From Diplocarpon mali (Eukaryota > Ascomycota > Leotiomycetes > Helotiales > Drepanopezizaceae), in contig JAENRP010000044.1 in the NCBI GenBank assembly GCA_024741835.1, positions 68,857 to 132,856 of the forward strand: a DNA stretch of 64,000 nucleotides, in the 5' to 3' direction. Below the pieces are notes generated by a model. The model made no database searches and had not been told where the DNA came from. It saw nothing but the letters and a program-made list of their open reading frames with translations. Shown here in pieces: positions 55,054 through 64,000 of this stretch (the stretch's first letter is position 1; every line of letters starts with the position of its first letter). A program made the position numbers and the translations under genes.

Positions 55054-55612
55054 TCACTCATGTGCATTCTCCTTTGCCCCCTTTTCCGCCCTCTGCCCTA
55101 TTCCAACACTCTCTCCCAGCTTCCGACAACACCTCTCTAAATACCCCTCCAGCACCCCTCGAAATTCCCCCACGAGCCCCGTCCCCCTGAGCGCCTCCTC
55201 AGTCACCCGCTTTGCCTCTGCATACCGCCGGTAAAAATACAGCTCTTCGATGGCATGAAGAATATTCTGGGAGGTGGGCTTGGAGGGGCTGTCTACGGGG
55301 AGATTCAAGGCTTTATAGAGCTGCAACCGTTTTCCAAAGGTCAGTTGGTGAAGTCCATTATTCGATACCCATGCCAGAGGTTTGGTGCTTGCGAGATGGA
55401 CGGGAAAATACATCACCCCTCTCGACCCTCGGCCTCCAGTCCCTCAACTGCGACTGGAAATCCTCCTCGGACTGGAAATCTCGCGGGACTTTCTTCTCTG
55501 CTTCTCTGCCCTGCCCGTTCTCGTTATCGGCTTCGGGGTCGGAGAGGGCGAGGTCCATGTTGAAGAGGCCGCCGTTCTCATCCTCGTCTTTGGCCTGGGG
55601 CGTAGGATCCAT
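55054..55612 (-). CDS. Small conserved-looking protein, unknown function
   Basis: Two exons (55612-55412, 55320-55054) give 155 aa. The first encodes an acidic, probably disordered N-terminus (MDPTPQAKDEDENGGLFNMD, DLALSDPEADNENGQGREAE) leading to FQSQLRDWRPRVERGD. The intron has an AACTGACC branch site before TTGCAG and joins to LYKALNLPVDSPSKPTSQNILHAIEELYFYRRYAEAKRV, then EALRGTGLVGEFRGVLEGYLERC, a helical pair resembling a TPR repeat. No named family was recognised. There is a CC pair near the end. It is divergent from the YFH7-like gene with a 286-bp spacer. Confidence 0.72.
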
Positions 55613-55898
55613 TGTGGCTATCTCCTCTCCTCTCCTCTCCTCTGACGCACCGGTCCTGATCTCTTGGGTTTGCTTATGCCCTTGAAGGGTGCCCTTGAAG
55701 GGGGACTTTGGCACTGTATCCACGTACTTTTGCTTCAAATGGAATGGCTGTGCTGCTTCGAGTGACTTTCTTATCTTGCGATAAGAATTGGTTTGGCGTC
55801 ATGGACCCCACAATCATGGCTCGAGCACTGCTCTGCCCGACCGGAGCTTCAATCTTCTCTGACCCAAGCACTGCCTTTCTATACACCCAATCGAGAAT
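55613..55898. promoter_or_regulatory. Bidirectional promoter, small unknown / YFH7-like
   Basis: The two start codons are 286 bp apart on opposite strands. No distinctive motif is seen. Confidence 0.45.
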
Positions 55899-56931
55899 AT
55901 GGAGGAGCAAGTCAATCGTCTCGTTGATAAAACATGGGGTACCCCTCCACAGCCCTTCTTCTAAGCAGAGGACCAAGACGTGAAGGGAGCTGAAGCAGCA
56001 CAGCGAAATTCCAAACAATACCGCCTAATCAGCGGTTGATGATTGCTATCTCTGGGATTCCTGGATCTGGTATTTGACCCATCCCCTCTTCCAAATCTCA
56101 CAATACAAGATCCCCTTCCCTGCAGATATCCGTGCGAGCAATCTTGAGGACAGAGTACTAACATCAAAAGGCAAAACAACCCTCGCCAGAACCATAACCG
56201 CCCGCCTCAACGCCCTCTCCTCCAGCACATCCCCGCCTGGCAGAGCTTCAGAGATCGCAACATTCATTCCCATGGATGGCTACCACCTCCCCCTCTCCGC
56301 GCTCCACGCCATGCCCGACCCCGTACACGCGCTCGCCCGCCGTGGCGCACCGTTCACATTCGACGGCCCAGCCTACCTCTCGCTCGTCGCCTCTCTGCGT
56401 CCACCTCTTACGCCTAGCACGCCAACGGTATATGCGCCCAGCTTTAGTCATACGACGAAAGATCCCGTGGCAGATGGTATTCGGATCGGAAAGGAGAGTA
56501 GGGTGCTGGTGTTCGAGGGGAATTATCTGAGCTTGGACGAGGGGGTGTGGGGGGATGCCGGGCAGTTGATGGATGAGCATTGGTTCGTGGATGTAGAAGC
56601 GGAGGTTGCGCGGCGTCGTTTGGTGGAGAGACATGTTAGGAGTGGTGTTGCGGGAAGTAGAGAGGAGGCGGAGAGGAGGGCGAGGGAGAATGATTTGGTA
56701 AATGGTACGGTAGTCTTTTTCGTTTTCGATTCCGCTTTGTGGAACCTGGGGTGAGCTCGGGTTGGGCTGAAAGACAGACAATTTTCATCTGGACCTGATG
56801 CTTTGGTGCGAGTGCTCCCGCTGACCTTGGGCTTCGTAGGGAGAGAAATAGTCGAGAAGAGAAGGAAAGGGATTAGTGAGCTGGTTGTGAGTAGGGAAGA
56901 TCAGGGATGGAAGGCTGTTGGGGAGGAGTAA
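55899..56931 (+). CDS. YFH7: P-loop kinase of the Yfh7 / uridine kinase-like family
   Basis: Four exons (55899-55938, 56004-56069, 56171-56704, 56840-56931) give 243 aa. The joins give MEEQVNRLVDKTW-AKFQTIPPNQRLMIAISGIPGSGKTTLA with the Walker A loop GIPGSGKT at 31-38, split by an intron within the motif. FIPMDGYHL and DGPAYLSLVASL follow, then VLVFEGNYLSLDEGVWGDAGQLMDEHWFVDVEAEVARRRLVERHV and ENDLVNGREIVEKRRKGISELVVSRED. The layout is that of the phosphoribulokinase/uridine kinase superfamily; yeast Yfh7 is the closest named member known to me, though it is longer (353 aa). The substrate is not known. The third intron donor GTACGG was chosen because it alone restores NDLVNG-REIVEKRR. Confidence 0.85.
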
Positions 56932-58110
56932 GAAGCTTCATATTTGGAGTTGAGGCTTCGAGCGCCTGTTAGGGGGTACGTCAAATAAGATCGAGGTCAT
57001 GGCTTGAAAGTTGGATAGGGCCCAGATCAAGCCTGTTGGACAACAAACTCAGCTATGTGTGATCGGACCCGATGTCAACGGTTAGGCGCTGTATGCTTGA
57101 TAAATACCTGTGATCAGCGCAACTCTCTCCCTCTCTCCATCTCTCTCCTGAAACTTATGCGATCAATATCATCACATCCCAAGTCAAATTCCCTCGATCA
57201 AGTCCCAGCGAACAACCTCGCTTAATTTGAAGACCAAAACATCAGATCCAACGTTGTATCTCTTGTTCCACGATGAAGATCTGTAAATCCGTAACACTCT
57301 TGTCGTACCCACACCTTCAACTCTTCCGTCCTCGGTCTTCTCCTAATCTGTTGAAAGATGCAGAGATTCGTAAATGCAATCTTTGGGATTCATCACGCTC
57401 TCACGTCCTACAGTTGTTTACAGCCTAACCGAGATGCCGCCACATCTGGGAGCCAAGACTGTGCAGAGCCTGTCTCGGCGGAATCGGATGGGGGTCGCGG
57501 GAGGCGATCCCTGCGGTGGTGGAATCCCTCTCAGTCTTCGATGGGGTTCCGAATCATGACTCTCCTGAGCCCAAGTCTGAACCGGAGACTAGACCTGAGC
57601 CTGGGCCTGAGCTTGAGCTTGAGTTGAGCCTGCATCTGGAATGGAGTTGGGTGATGCGATGGCTTAGAAGTGGTACGCCCTGCCAAGCGAAGGCTCGGTG
57701 GCGGAAGGGATAGAGGGAGAGAAGGGTGGAGACTGGCGCTTGGAAGAGGATCATGGGAGTCCGAGTAAGAGACCTAGGCTTGAGCAATGGGAGGGGAGTG
57801 AGCGTGGAGCTTTGAAAAGGGCGAAGCCGAGAAGTGTGAGAGACCGGAAGCCGCCCGACGGGTATAGACATTAGATAGCTTGCATGGGAGAAGCGAGCTT
57901 TGGATGGCGGACATTGAGTCTGCTAACAGGTTAAAGGAAGAATAAGATGACATATGGAGCCAAGAAAAATGCTTTTTAAGAGTCATTGGAAGGTTGGCAA
58001 TTCTGAAGTATTACAGTTTTATGAAAGAGCAGAAGATGGGAATCCATCACTGGGTCGCTGCTGGTTCTCTGCAACCAGAGGATGGGGCAACAAAGTTCCA
58101 ATTCGCATTC
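56932..58110. other. 1.2 kb between YFH7-like and DUF3984 genes, with a probable unannotated exon
   Basis: Between the two genes lies a segment whose right part (57671-57874) looks coding and is listed separately. A Pro/Glu-repeat-like frame (57516 onward) and a Leu/Ser-rich one overlap upstream; neither is firm. Confidence 0.45.
57671..57874 (+). CDS. Probable last exon of an unassembled small gene
   Basis: From the acceptor-like GGCTTAG ending at 57667 (or the AG ending at 57670), a frame reads WYALPSEGSVAEGIEGEKGG, then RLEEDHGSPSKRPRLEQWEG and LKRAKPRSVRDRKPPDGYRH to a stop at 57872-57874. The composition, with a nuclear-signal-like SKRPR and basic tail, is protein-like, unlike the other frames. 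Upstream exons were not resolved; a frame with Pro/Glu repeats around 57540-57640 (SPEPKSEPETRPEPGPEL) may belong to it. No domain was recognised. Confidence 0.35.
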   Translation, partial: WYALPSEGSVAEGIEGEKGGDWRLEEDHGSPSKRPRLEQWEGSERGALKRAKPRSVRDRKPPDGYRH

Positions 58111-59256
58111 TTAAAGCAGCACCTTCGTGGCTACACTCAGCAGCCACGCAGCGTCATGCCAGCCGCCTACTTCACCATCTGGCCCATCTCTAAGTGGAGG
58201 CGGCACTTCCCCAGCGATAGAATCGACATTCCCATCGCGGTCCTGCCTCATAATCCGTGGAGATATTTCCGAGTCTTCGATCTCCTCTTCCGTAGCCTCG
58301 GCATCATCCTCGCCATCCTCATCCACAGCAAAGAGATTCCATCCCAGCATCTTCTCTACCCACCCGCTGAGCCCCTGACTACTAGATCTTGCCAGCTTCC
58401 TCACTTCAGCGTCGTCTTCCTTGCCGTCATCCTCCGTTTCGTAAATCTCTTCTTCGGCGTCCACGAAATCTGGCTCGGTAAAAAGGTCCTGTCGGACGAA
58501 AACCCCCTCCTGATCGAAATAGCCATCCTGTTCTCCACCTCGGGGCGTAAGCAATTGCACCTTGCTACCCCGCCTGCTATTCACCCTGCTCCCAAATCTG
58601 CTGTGCGGCCGACTTCCCGTACCTGATGCAGGTCCGAAGCTCAGACTTCGTCGTATGGTGATGGGCGAGAACTCATCGTCCGCATCCAAAGTGACACCAC
58701 TGCCTCTCCTACTCCCTCTTCGGCTTGCATGTTCCCTCTCTCTAGCAAGTTCCCGCTCCATCTCTTCTTCGTCTTCACCCCTCTGTCCCGTCAGACTCGT
58801 AGAACTCGCCCTTGACACAAGCCACGACTGCCCCTTCGACTCCCTCGTCGACGACGATATAGCCGCACCCGCTCGCAGCAACCAATCCGAATCGTTTCGA
58901 TCCTTCTCCGAATAAACACTCAGATTGAGCTCGTTCTTCAAACGCGTTCCACCGGGCGTGGTAGCACCGCGAGGCTGTTTGCGGGCAGGCAGGAGGTGTG
59001 TGCTCGACTTCGACTTCGGTAGAATAATGCTCATAGGCTTCTTCAACGAGACACGAGAAGATGATCGCGAGAGAATTGAAGGCGTCGTCGGCGCCGAGCG
59101 GCCTTCGATGTAAGAGCTATTTGATATTGGGAGTGCGTCTGCGTCGGAGAGGGGGAGTCGAGAGGTCAAGGGCGCGAGCGTGAGATGGCTGAGATTAGTA
59201 TGTGATCGACTGTGGTGCCGCGAATAGGGCGAATGCTGGTTATATGCCACATCCAT
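58111..59256 (-). CDS. Disordered Ser/Arg-rich protein, DUF3984-like
   Basis: Intronless, 381 aa. A conserved-looking block YIEGRSAPTTPSILSRSSSR near residue 48 fits the fungal DUF3984 family, recalled from memory. Further along come a Ser/Arg-rich region (RRGSRRGSGVTLDADDEF, RSLSFGPASGTG, SRFGSRVNSRRGSK), likely phosphorylated, and a C-terminal half with acidic runs around a conserved-looking segment ARSSSQGLSGWVEKMLGWNLF. It ends in GGWHDAAWLLSVATKVLL, which could be an amphipathic helix. There is no signal peptide. Function is unknown. It lies head-to-head with ELP1 at 243 bp. Confidence 0.8.
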   Translation of the reverse strand: MDVAYNQHSPYSRHHSRSHTNLSHLTLAPLTSRLPLSDADALPISNSSYIEGRSAPTTPSILSRSSSRVSLKKPMSIILPKSKSSTHLLPARKQPRGATTPGGTRLKNELNLSVYSEKDRNDSDWLLRAGAAISSSTRESKGQSWLVSRASSTSLTGQRGEDEEEMERELAREREHASRRGSRRGSGVTLDADDEFSPITIRRSLSFGPASGTGSRPHSRFGSRVNSRRGSKVQLLTPRGGEQDGYFDQEGVFVRQDLFTEPDFVDAEEEIYETEDDGKEDDAEVRKLARSSSQGLSGWVEKMLGWNLFAVDEDGEDDAEATEEEIEDSEISPRIMRQDRDGNVDSIAGEVPPPLRDGPDGEVGGWHDAAWLLSVATKVLL

Positions 59257-59499
59257 GATTCTGAGGATGGGATTGGACTTATAGATGTGTTGATGTGTCA
59301 GGAAAAGGGGGCACCCAGATATAAATAAGAAGGGGGGTCGAGGAAATCAGAGGAACGTGAGAATCCGGGGAAGTGGGGAGACTTGACTCGCCAAAATTCA
59401 TATCCAACTTGTGAAAAGACCCACCAAAATTTTATGAAGATGCACCAACCTCGAAAAGGATGATGTTGAAGCTTGAGCAAACTCCTGGGAATCATCACG
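59257..59499. promoter_or_regulatory. Bidirectional promoter, DUF3984 gene / ELP1
   Basis: 243 bp separate the two start codons. No clear motif is seen. The leader of ELP1 is open in frame upstream without an ATG. Confidence 0.45.
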
Positions 59500-62400
59500 A
59501 TGCTCAATCTCAGGAATACAACCGACAGTCGATGGGCGCCTCCCAGCCACTTCAAAGGCAGAGCGCTGACGGCTGCGACGTGGGATCTGGCGAATGATGC
59601 TGTTCTATGCGCTTTTGGCCCAACCGAAAACGACCCTGTCATAGAGCTGGTCAGAATTATTGCAAAGGCGGACTCACAGTAAGCGGCTCAGGAGTTTCTG
59701 ATACATTGAAGCTAATCTCTTCCCAGTGAATACTCGAGCATTGCCTCTTGGGATGCGCCATGTCCTCATCCCGATCTGGCTCATGATGAGATTTTGAGCC
59801 TCCATTACTTTGGAGACAGTTTGACGGCATGCTTGGCCCTAGCTGGCGGAGATATTACGGTTCTTAGAGAGGAACCTATGCCTGGAGAGGACCGGATCGA
59901 GATTGTGGGCTCGGTCGACGAAGGCATTACTGCTGCAAGATGGTCACCTGATGAAGAGCTTCTGGCTATTACCACCAAGGCGGACACGCTGGTCTTCATG
60001 GGCAGAAGCTTCGAGGGCGTCACCGATGTTGCTATGAATCCTGAGGATCTCAAGGCTTCAAATCATGTCTCTGTTGGTTGGGGCAAGAAGGAAACTCAGT
60101 TCAAGGGGAAAGGAGCTCGAGCAATGCGAGACCCGACAATGCCTGAAAAGATCGACGAGGGAGTTTTAAGCTCGAATGATGACTCCAGAGTTAGCATTAG
60201 CTGGAGAGGGGACGGTGCATATCTTGCTATTTCCACCATTGAAGCTGCCACTAGACGAGTCATTCGTGTTTACTCTAGAGAAGGTGTACTCGATAGCGTC
60301 AGCGAACCAGTGGATGGATTAGAAGGTACTCTGAGTTGGAGACCTGCAGGTAATATCATTGCTGGTATTCAGCGACGCGAGGATCGAGTCGATGTTGTCT
60401 TTTTCGAGCGCAATGGCCTCAGACATGGGCATTTTACACTCCGACTTACCCCTGAACAAATTCACAGACAAGAAGAGCACATCAAAGTAAGTTGGAACTC
60501 GGATTCTACGGTACTGGCTGTTGTTATGTCCAACCATATTCAACTCTGGACTATGGGTAACTACCACTGGTACCTAAAGCAAATCAGAAGCACGGAGACT
60601 TTGCTTCCAGCAAATCCTCTGGTATGGCATCCTGAGAAGCCTTTGCGGCTTCTGACAGCAGCCTCAGGTAAGCTGAAGAGCCCTGCTTTGAATACTTGTA
60701 CTGACCGTTCTACTTAGACGTTGCGAGCACACTCGAATATATCTTCAAGATCTCTCGCTCCTCAACTGCGCCGCCGAATGACCATGGAACAGTTGCTGTG
60801 ATAGATGGCCAATCATTAAAAATCACGCCCCTACGAACGGCCAATGTTCCTCCTCCCATGGCATTACATGAACTGCATGTTCCATCAAATGCTATTGACG
60901 TGGCATTCAACGCCGACGGCTCCCTGATTGCGGTTCTCCACCAACAAGGAATCTCGATGTTTGAGTGGCAAAGCGTCGCGGCATCAGCTTCTCCTCCAGT
61001 GTTGACTGGGCGAGTGACCTTTGAGAATACGGACTACTGCAAAGTCGCTCAACAACAGATATCGTTCGTAGATACAGATCATGTACTAGTTCTGCAACGA
61101 GATGAGAACGGGCCCAAGGTCGTTCGATATGGCTTTAATGAGGATAGTGGAAGGATGGAGGCAGTGCCCTCGAGGGACAGCCCTTCATCGGCAATTTTCA
61201 CATTGTCGAGTTACGTGAAAGACAGACTGGCACATCCATTTGTGCAGGGCCGAAAAGGAGATCTACATAATCTCACATCTGGACATCAGTCTCTGTCTTA
61301 CTGCAATTTCCCACTATACCTTCCCTGGGTTGAGATAGCTGCTGGCGAAGATGAGATGGCATTTGGGCTGTCTAGCCATGGCCATCTTTACGCGAACTCG
61401 CGACTCCTAGTCAAGAACTGCACGTCGTTTCTCCTCACCCCGGCTCATCTCATCTTCACAACCACAACAAATCTCCTGAAGTTCGTCCATATCACCAAGG
61501 TAGATGGTATGTGCCACCTCTAGTTCTGGTTTACAGCGCTGAATTTGAAGCAGACCTTGAAGTCCCACCTGATGACCCGGAAAAAGACGAACGATGCCGA
61601 AGTATCGAACGAGGCGCTCGTCTTGTAACAGCCATGCCATCATCCCTAAATCTTGTTCTCCAGATGCCGCGCGGTAATCTTGAGACGATATACCCCAGAG
61701 CCATGGTTGTTGCTGGTATCAGAAAACTTATTGAGGAGAAGAACTACAAAAAAGCATTTACGCATTGCAGAACGCAGAGAGTGGACATGAATATTCTCTA
61801 CGACCACGCTCCAGAGCAATTTTTGGCCAATATCCCGTTGTTCATGGACCAAGTGAAGAAGATCACATATATCGATCTCTTCCTATCATCCATCAGGTGC
61901 GGTCCCGACGATCATTCTTTGACATTGCTAATGATTTGCAGAGAGGAAGATGTCACGCAGACAATGTACAAGGAAACAAGAGTCGTCCAACCTTTGTCGA
62001 ATGGATTTCCGATCAATGATACGACAAGCGGAGTAGCTCCAAACATATATATCGGAAAGGTCTCGAAGGTCAACCGAATCTGCGATGCTTTCCTTAAGGT
62101 ACTCAATGCCCGTACCGCCACAAACTTACAGAACATCATCACGGCCAATGTCTGCAAGTCGCCCCCAGCTCTCGAGGACGGCCTAGTAGTAGTTGCCCAA
62201 CTCATGAAAGACAATCCCGAAATGGCCGACAAGGCCGTCGAGCACATCTGTTTCCTAGCCGACGTCAACAAACTCTACGACAATGCCCTCGGTCTTTACA
62301 ACCTCGATCTCGCCCTCCTCGTGGCCCAACAGTCCCAGAAAGATCCTCGAGAGTACCTCCCTTTCATGCAAAACCTGCAGCAAATGCCCGAACTCCGGCG

Positions 62401-63652
62401 CCGCTTCAGCATCGACGACTACCTTGCCCGCCACGCCAAAGCAATAACTCACCTGCGCTCCCTGGATGCCTTCCTTGAGCTACAAAGCTACACCCAAAAG
62501 CATTCTCTTTACCAAACAGCGCTTTCACTCTACCGGTACAACCCTCCTGAACACGCATCTCTGACCGCCCTCTACGCCTCCTATCTTGAATCCAAGTCCT
62601 CATTCAAAGAAGCCGCCTTGGCGTACGAATCCCTCCACGACTTCTCAAAAGCAACATCCTGCTACCTCGCTTCCGGCCCCACCTCCTGGCGCGAGACTCT
62701 CACAGCAGCCCTCTCACAAACACCACCCCTCTCCGGAGCGGCCCTCACAGATCTCGCGACCTCCCTCAACGAGGCCCTGCTCGAGAGCAAAGACTTCTTC
62801 GCCGCCGGCTCCATCCAGCTCGAGTACCTGTCCTCGATTCCCGGTGCTTGCAGAGCTTACTGCACCGGCTATTTCTTCGCGGACGCTTTGCACCTCGTCG
62901 CGCTGAAGGGCGGGCCGGGTAACACGCTCAAGGAAGAGGTCATCGACCCGGCGCTGGGCGATGCGCTCGCGTCATCCACAGAGTTGTTGGCCGAATGCAA
63001 AGCCCAGCTTCTCGCGCAGGTCCCTCGCATCCGAGAGCTGCGCGCCAAAGCCATGGCTGACCCGCTGGCGTTCTACGAGGGCGAGCGAGGGGGCGGCGGC
63101 GACTTGCCGGACGACGTGAGCGTGGCCGCCAGTTCGCGCCTCAGCACCAACCGCAGCCTGTTCACCCGGTACACGGGCAAGGGGAGCCAGGGGCCGAGTC
63201 TCGGGACGGTGGGGACGGGCGTCAGTCGCGCGACGAGCAAGAACCGACGCCGAGAAGAGCGGAAGAGGGCCCGGGGCAAGAAGGGCAGCGTGTACGAGGA
63301 GGAGTACCTCGTTGCGAGTGTGGGCCGGCTGGTGGAGAGGGTCGAGAGCGTGCGGGGGGAGGTTGGCCGCTTGGTCGTGGGCCTTGTGAGGAGGGGGATG
63401 TGGCAGCGGGCGCGGGCTGTGGAGGGTGCGCTGGCGGAGGTCGTGGCGATGTGTAGGGCGTGTGTGCCCGAGGTGTTTGGCGCGGGTGAACAGCCTGCTG
63501 CTGAGGCCGTGGGGGAGGAGAGCGCCTACCGAGCCGTGGGCGGCGATGCGGTGCTGCAGGAGAGTCTCGAGGCGGCTGGGAAGCGGAGGGAGGCGCCGGT
63601 CATCGCGGCGTTGGAGAAGCTCTCTCTGCTGGGGAACCAGAGCCCGGGATAG
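59500..63652 (+). CDS. ELP1: Elongator complex subunit Elp1 (Iki3)
   Basis: Five exons (59500-59678, 59727-60667, 60718-61506, 61554-61896, 61942-63652) give 1320 aa. Elp1 is the scaffold of Elongator, which adds the carboxymethyl group to wobble uridines of tRNA. The N-terminal half has WD40-like repeats of two propellers (SVDEGITAARWSPDEELLAI, SISWRGDGAYLAIST, SWNSDSTVLAVVMSNHIQLW, IDVAFNADGSLIAVLHQQG). The C-terminal half is a helical solenoid with the TPR-like section ALSLYRYNPPEHASLTALYA and AYESLHDFSKATSCYLASG, and the basic patch (KNRRREERKRARGKKGSVYEEEYL) known in the family for tRNA binding. The fourth intron (61897-61941, 45 nt, GTGCGG..TTTGCAG) is frame-neutral: retention would add 15 residues without a stop. 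Start chosen at MLNLRNTTDSRW, the family N-terminus. Confidence 0.97.
61897..61941 (+). other. 45-nt frame-neutral intron in ELP1
   Basis: Donor GTGCGG, branch-like TGCTAAT at 61926-61932 and acceptor TTTGCAG. Removing it joins SSIR to EEDVTQ, the conserved family reading. Retaining it keeps the frame open. Confidence 0.7.
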
Positions 63653-63815
63653 ACGAGAGCGCGCGAGTACAAGGAGAGACCCAACGACATGTTCGGAGTA
63701 GAAGATACAATTTCCATGTCAGGAAGAGACAGCCTGGCGTCTATCAACTTGACGAGTTTTACAACGCCACGAAATGTCCGAGATGCTGTACACTTTGTTC
63801 TACATATCATACAAA
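63653..63815. other. Short intergenic spacer, tail-to-tail
   Basis: 163 bp between the ELP1 stop and the stop of a minus-strand gene. Nothing is seen. Confidence 0.6.
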
Positions 63816-64000
63816 TCATGCCGCGACTGGCGTGGCTTCCTCACTCACATCAGCATCATCCGACCTCGACCCCATCCTACGAGCAATGACCTGCCCAATC
63901 TTAAGCAACATATCCTCGGTCAGCTTGCCCTTGCCCAGCTTCTTCCTCTCCTTCCGAGCCTTGCGGTTCGCTTCATTCAGCGGCGTCCGCATCTTCCGGA
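63816..64000 (-). CDS. C-terminal end of an unidentified gene, cut by the window edge
   Basis: On the minus strand an open frame enters at 64000 and ends in TGA at 63816-63818, giving 61 codons. It reads RKMRTPLNEANRKARKERKK, then LGKGKLTEDMLLKIGQVIAR, and ends SRSDDADVSEEATPVAA. The basic helix followed by an acidic tail is protein-like, but the family was not recognised. The rest lies beyond the window. Confidence 0.6.
   Translation of the reverse strand, partial: RKMRTPLNEANRKARKERKKLGKGKLTEDMLLKIGQVIARRMGSRSDDADVSEEATPVAA

Noticed and set aside
56004..56040. Exon 2 of the YFH7-like gene starting at CGG TTG (CAG acceptor near 56036)
   Set aside because: No donor in the matching phase exists; using the CAG ending at 56003 restores AKFQTIPPNQRL and the family spacing before the P-loop.

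Overview
This is a chromosomal window from a filamentous ascomycete (Pezizomycotina). The evidence is many short introns (about 45-140 nt) with GT..AG ends and CTAAC or CTGAC branch sites, a SIN kinase of SepH type, a 21.3 kDa-type complex I subunit, a calcofluor-white-hypersensitive-type protein and a DUF3984-type protein. The class cannot be fixed from the sequence alone; Leotiomycetes is only a guess. No rRNA, tRNA, CRISPR or intact transposon was recognised. Exon joins were worked out by hand: reading phase closes across every join given, and conserved motifs support most of them.

Layout. 1-2.5 kb: 3' end of a Glu/Pro-rich coiled-coil gene whose 5' part is a run of very small phase-0 exons. 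3.4-9.6 kb: LTO1 (minus), cytosolic methionyl-tRNA synthetase (plus), and an SDR oxidoreductase (minus) divergent from the NatA catalytic subunit (plus). 9.6-12.9 kb: a GC-rich gap without a supportable gene. 12.9-20.1 kb: DUF1761-type membrane protein (minus), membrane-anchored histidine phosphatase (plus), tail-anchored FMN-split-barrel protein (minus), calcofluor-type protein (minus). 20.7-28.8 kb: DysF-domain protein, PPR protein, MAD2 (minus), GUF1. 28.8-36.4 kb: an AT-rich island with decayed ORFs and one orphan coiled-coil gene. 36.8-49 kb: the 13-exon SepH/Cdc7 kinase, a disordered conserved protein, dihydrofolate synthase FOL3, the complex I subunit and peroxiredoxin Q. 49.8-51.2 kb: an intronless GT4 glycosyltransferase. 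53.8-64 kb: UPS2, a small unknown, a YFH7-like kinase, a possible unannotated exon, the DUF3984 protein, ELP1, and the end of an unknown gene cut by the window edge.

Most genes are housekeeping. Several concern protein synthesis: LTO1 in ribosome and Fe-S protein maturation, MetRS, NAA10, GUF1, and ELP1 in tRNA wobble modification. Others are mitochondrial (GUF1, complex I subunit, UPS2, PPR protein) or act in cell division (MAD2, SepH). No biosynthetic cluster or defence island is visible. The best leads are the mini-exon array at the left edge, the optional last exon of the complex I subunit, the 45-nt frame-neutral intron in ELP1, the AT-rich island with its orphan gene, the intronless glycosyltransferase, and recurrent TCACGTGA promoter boxes.
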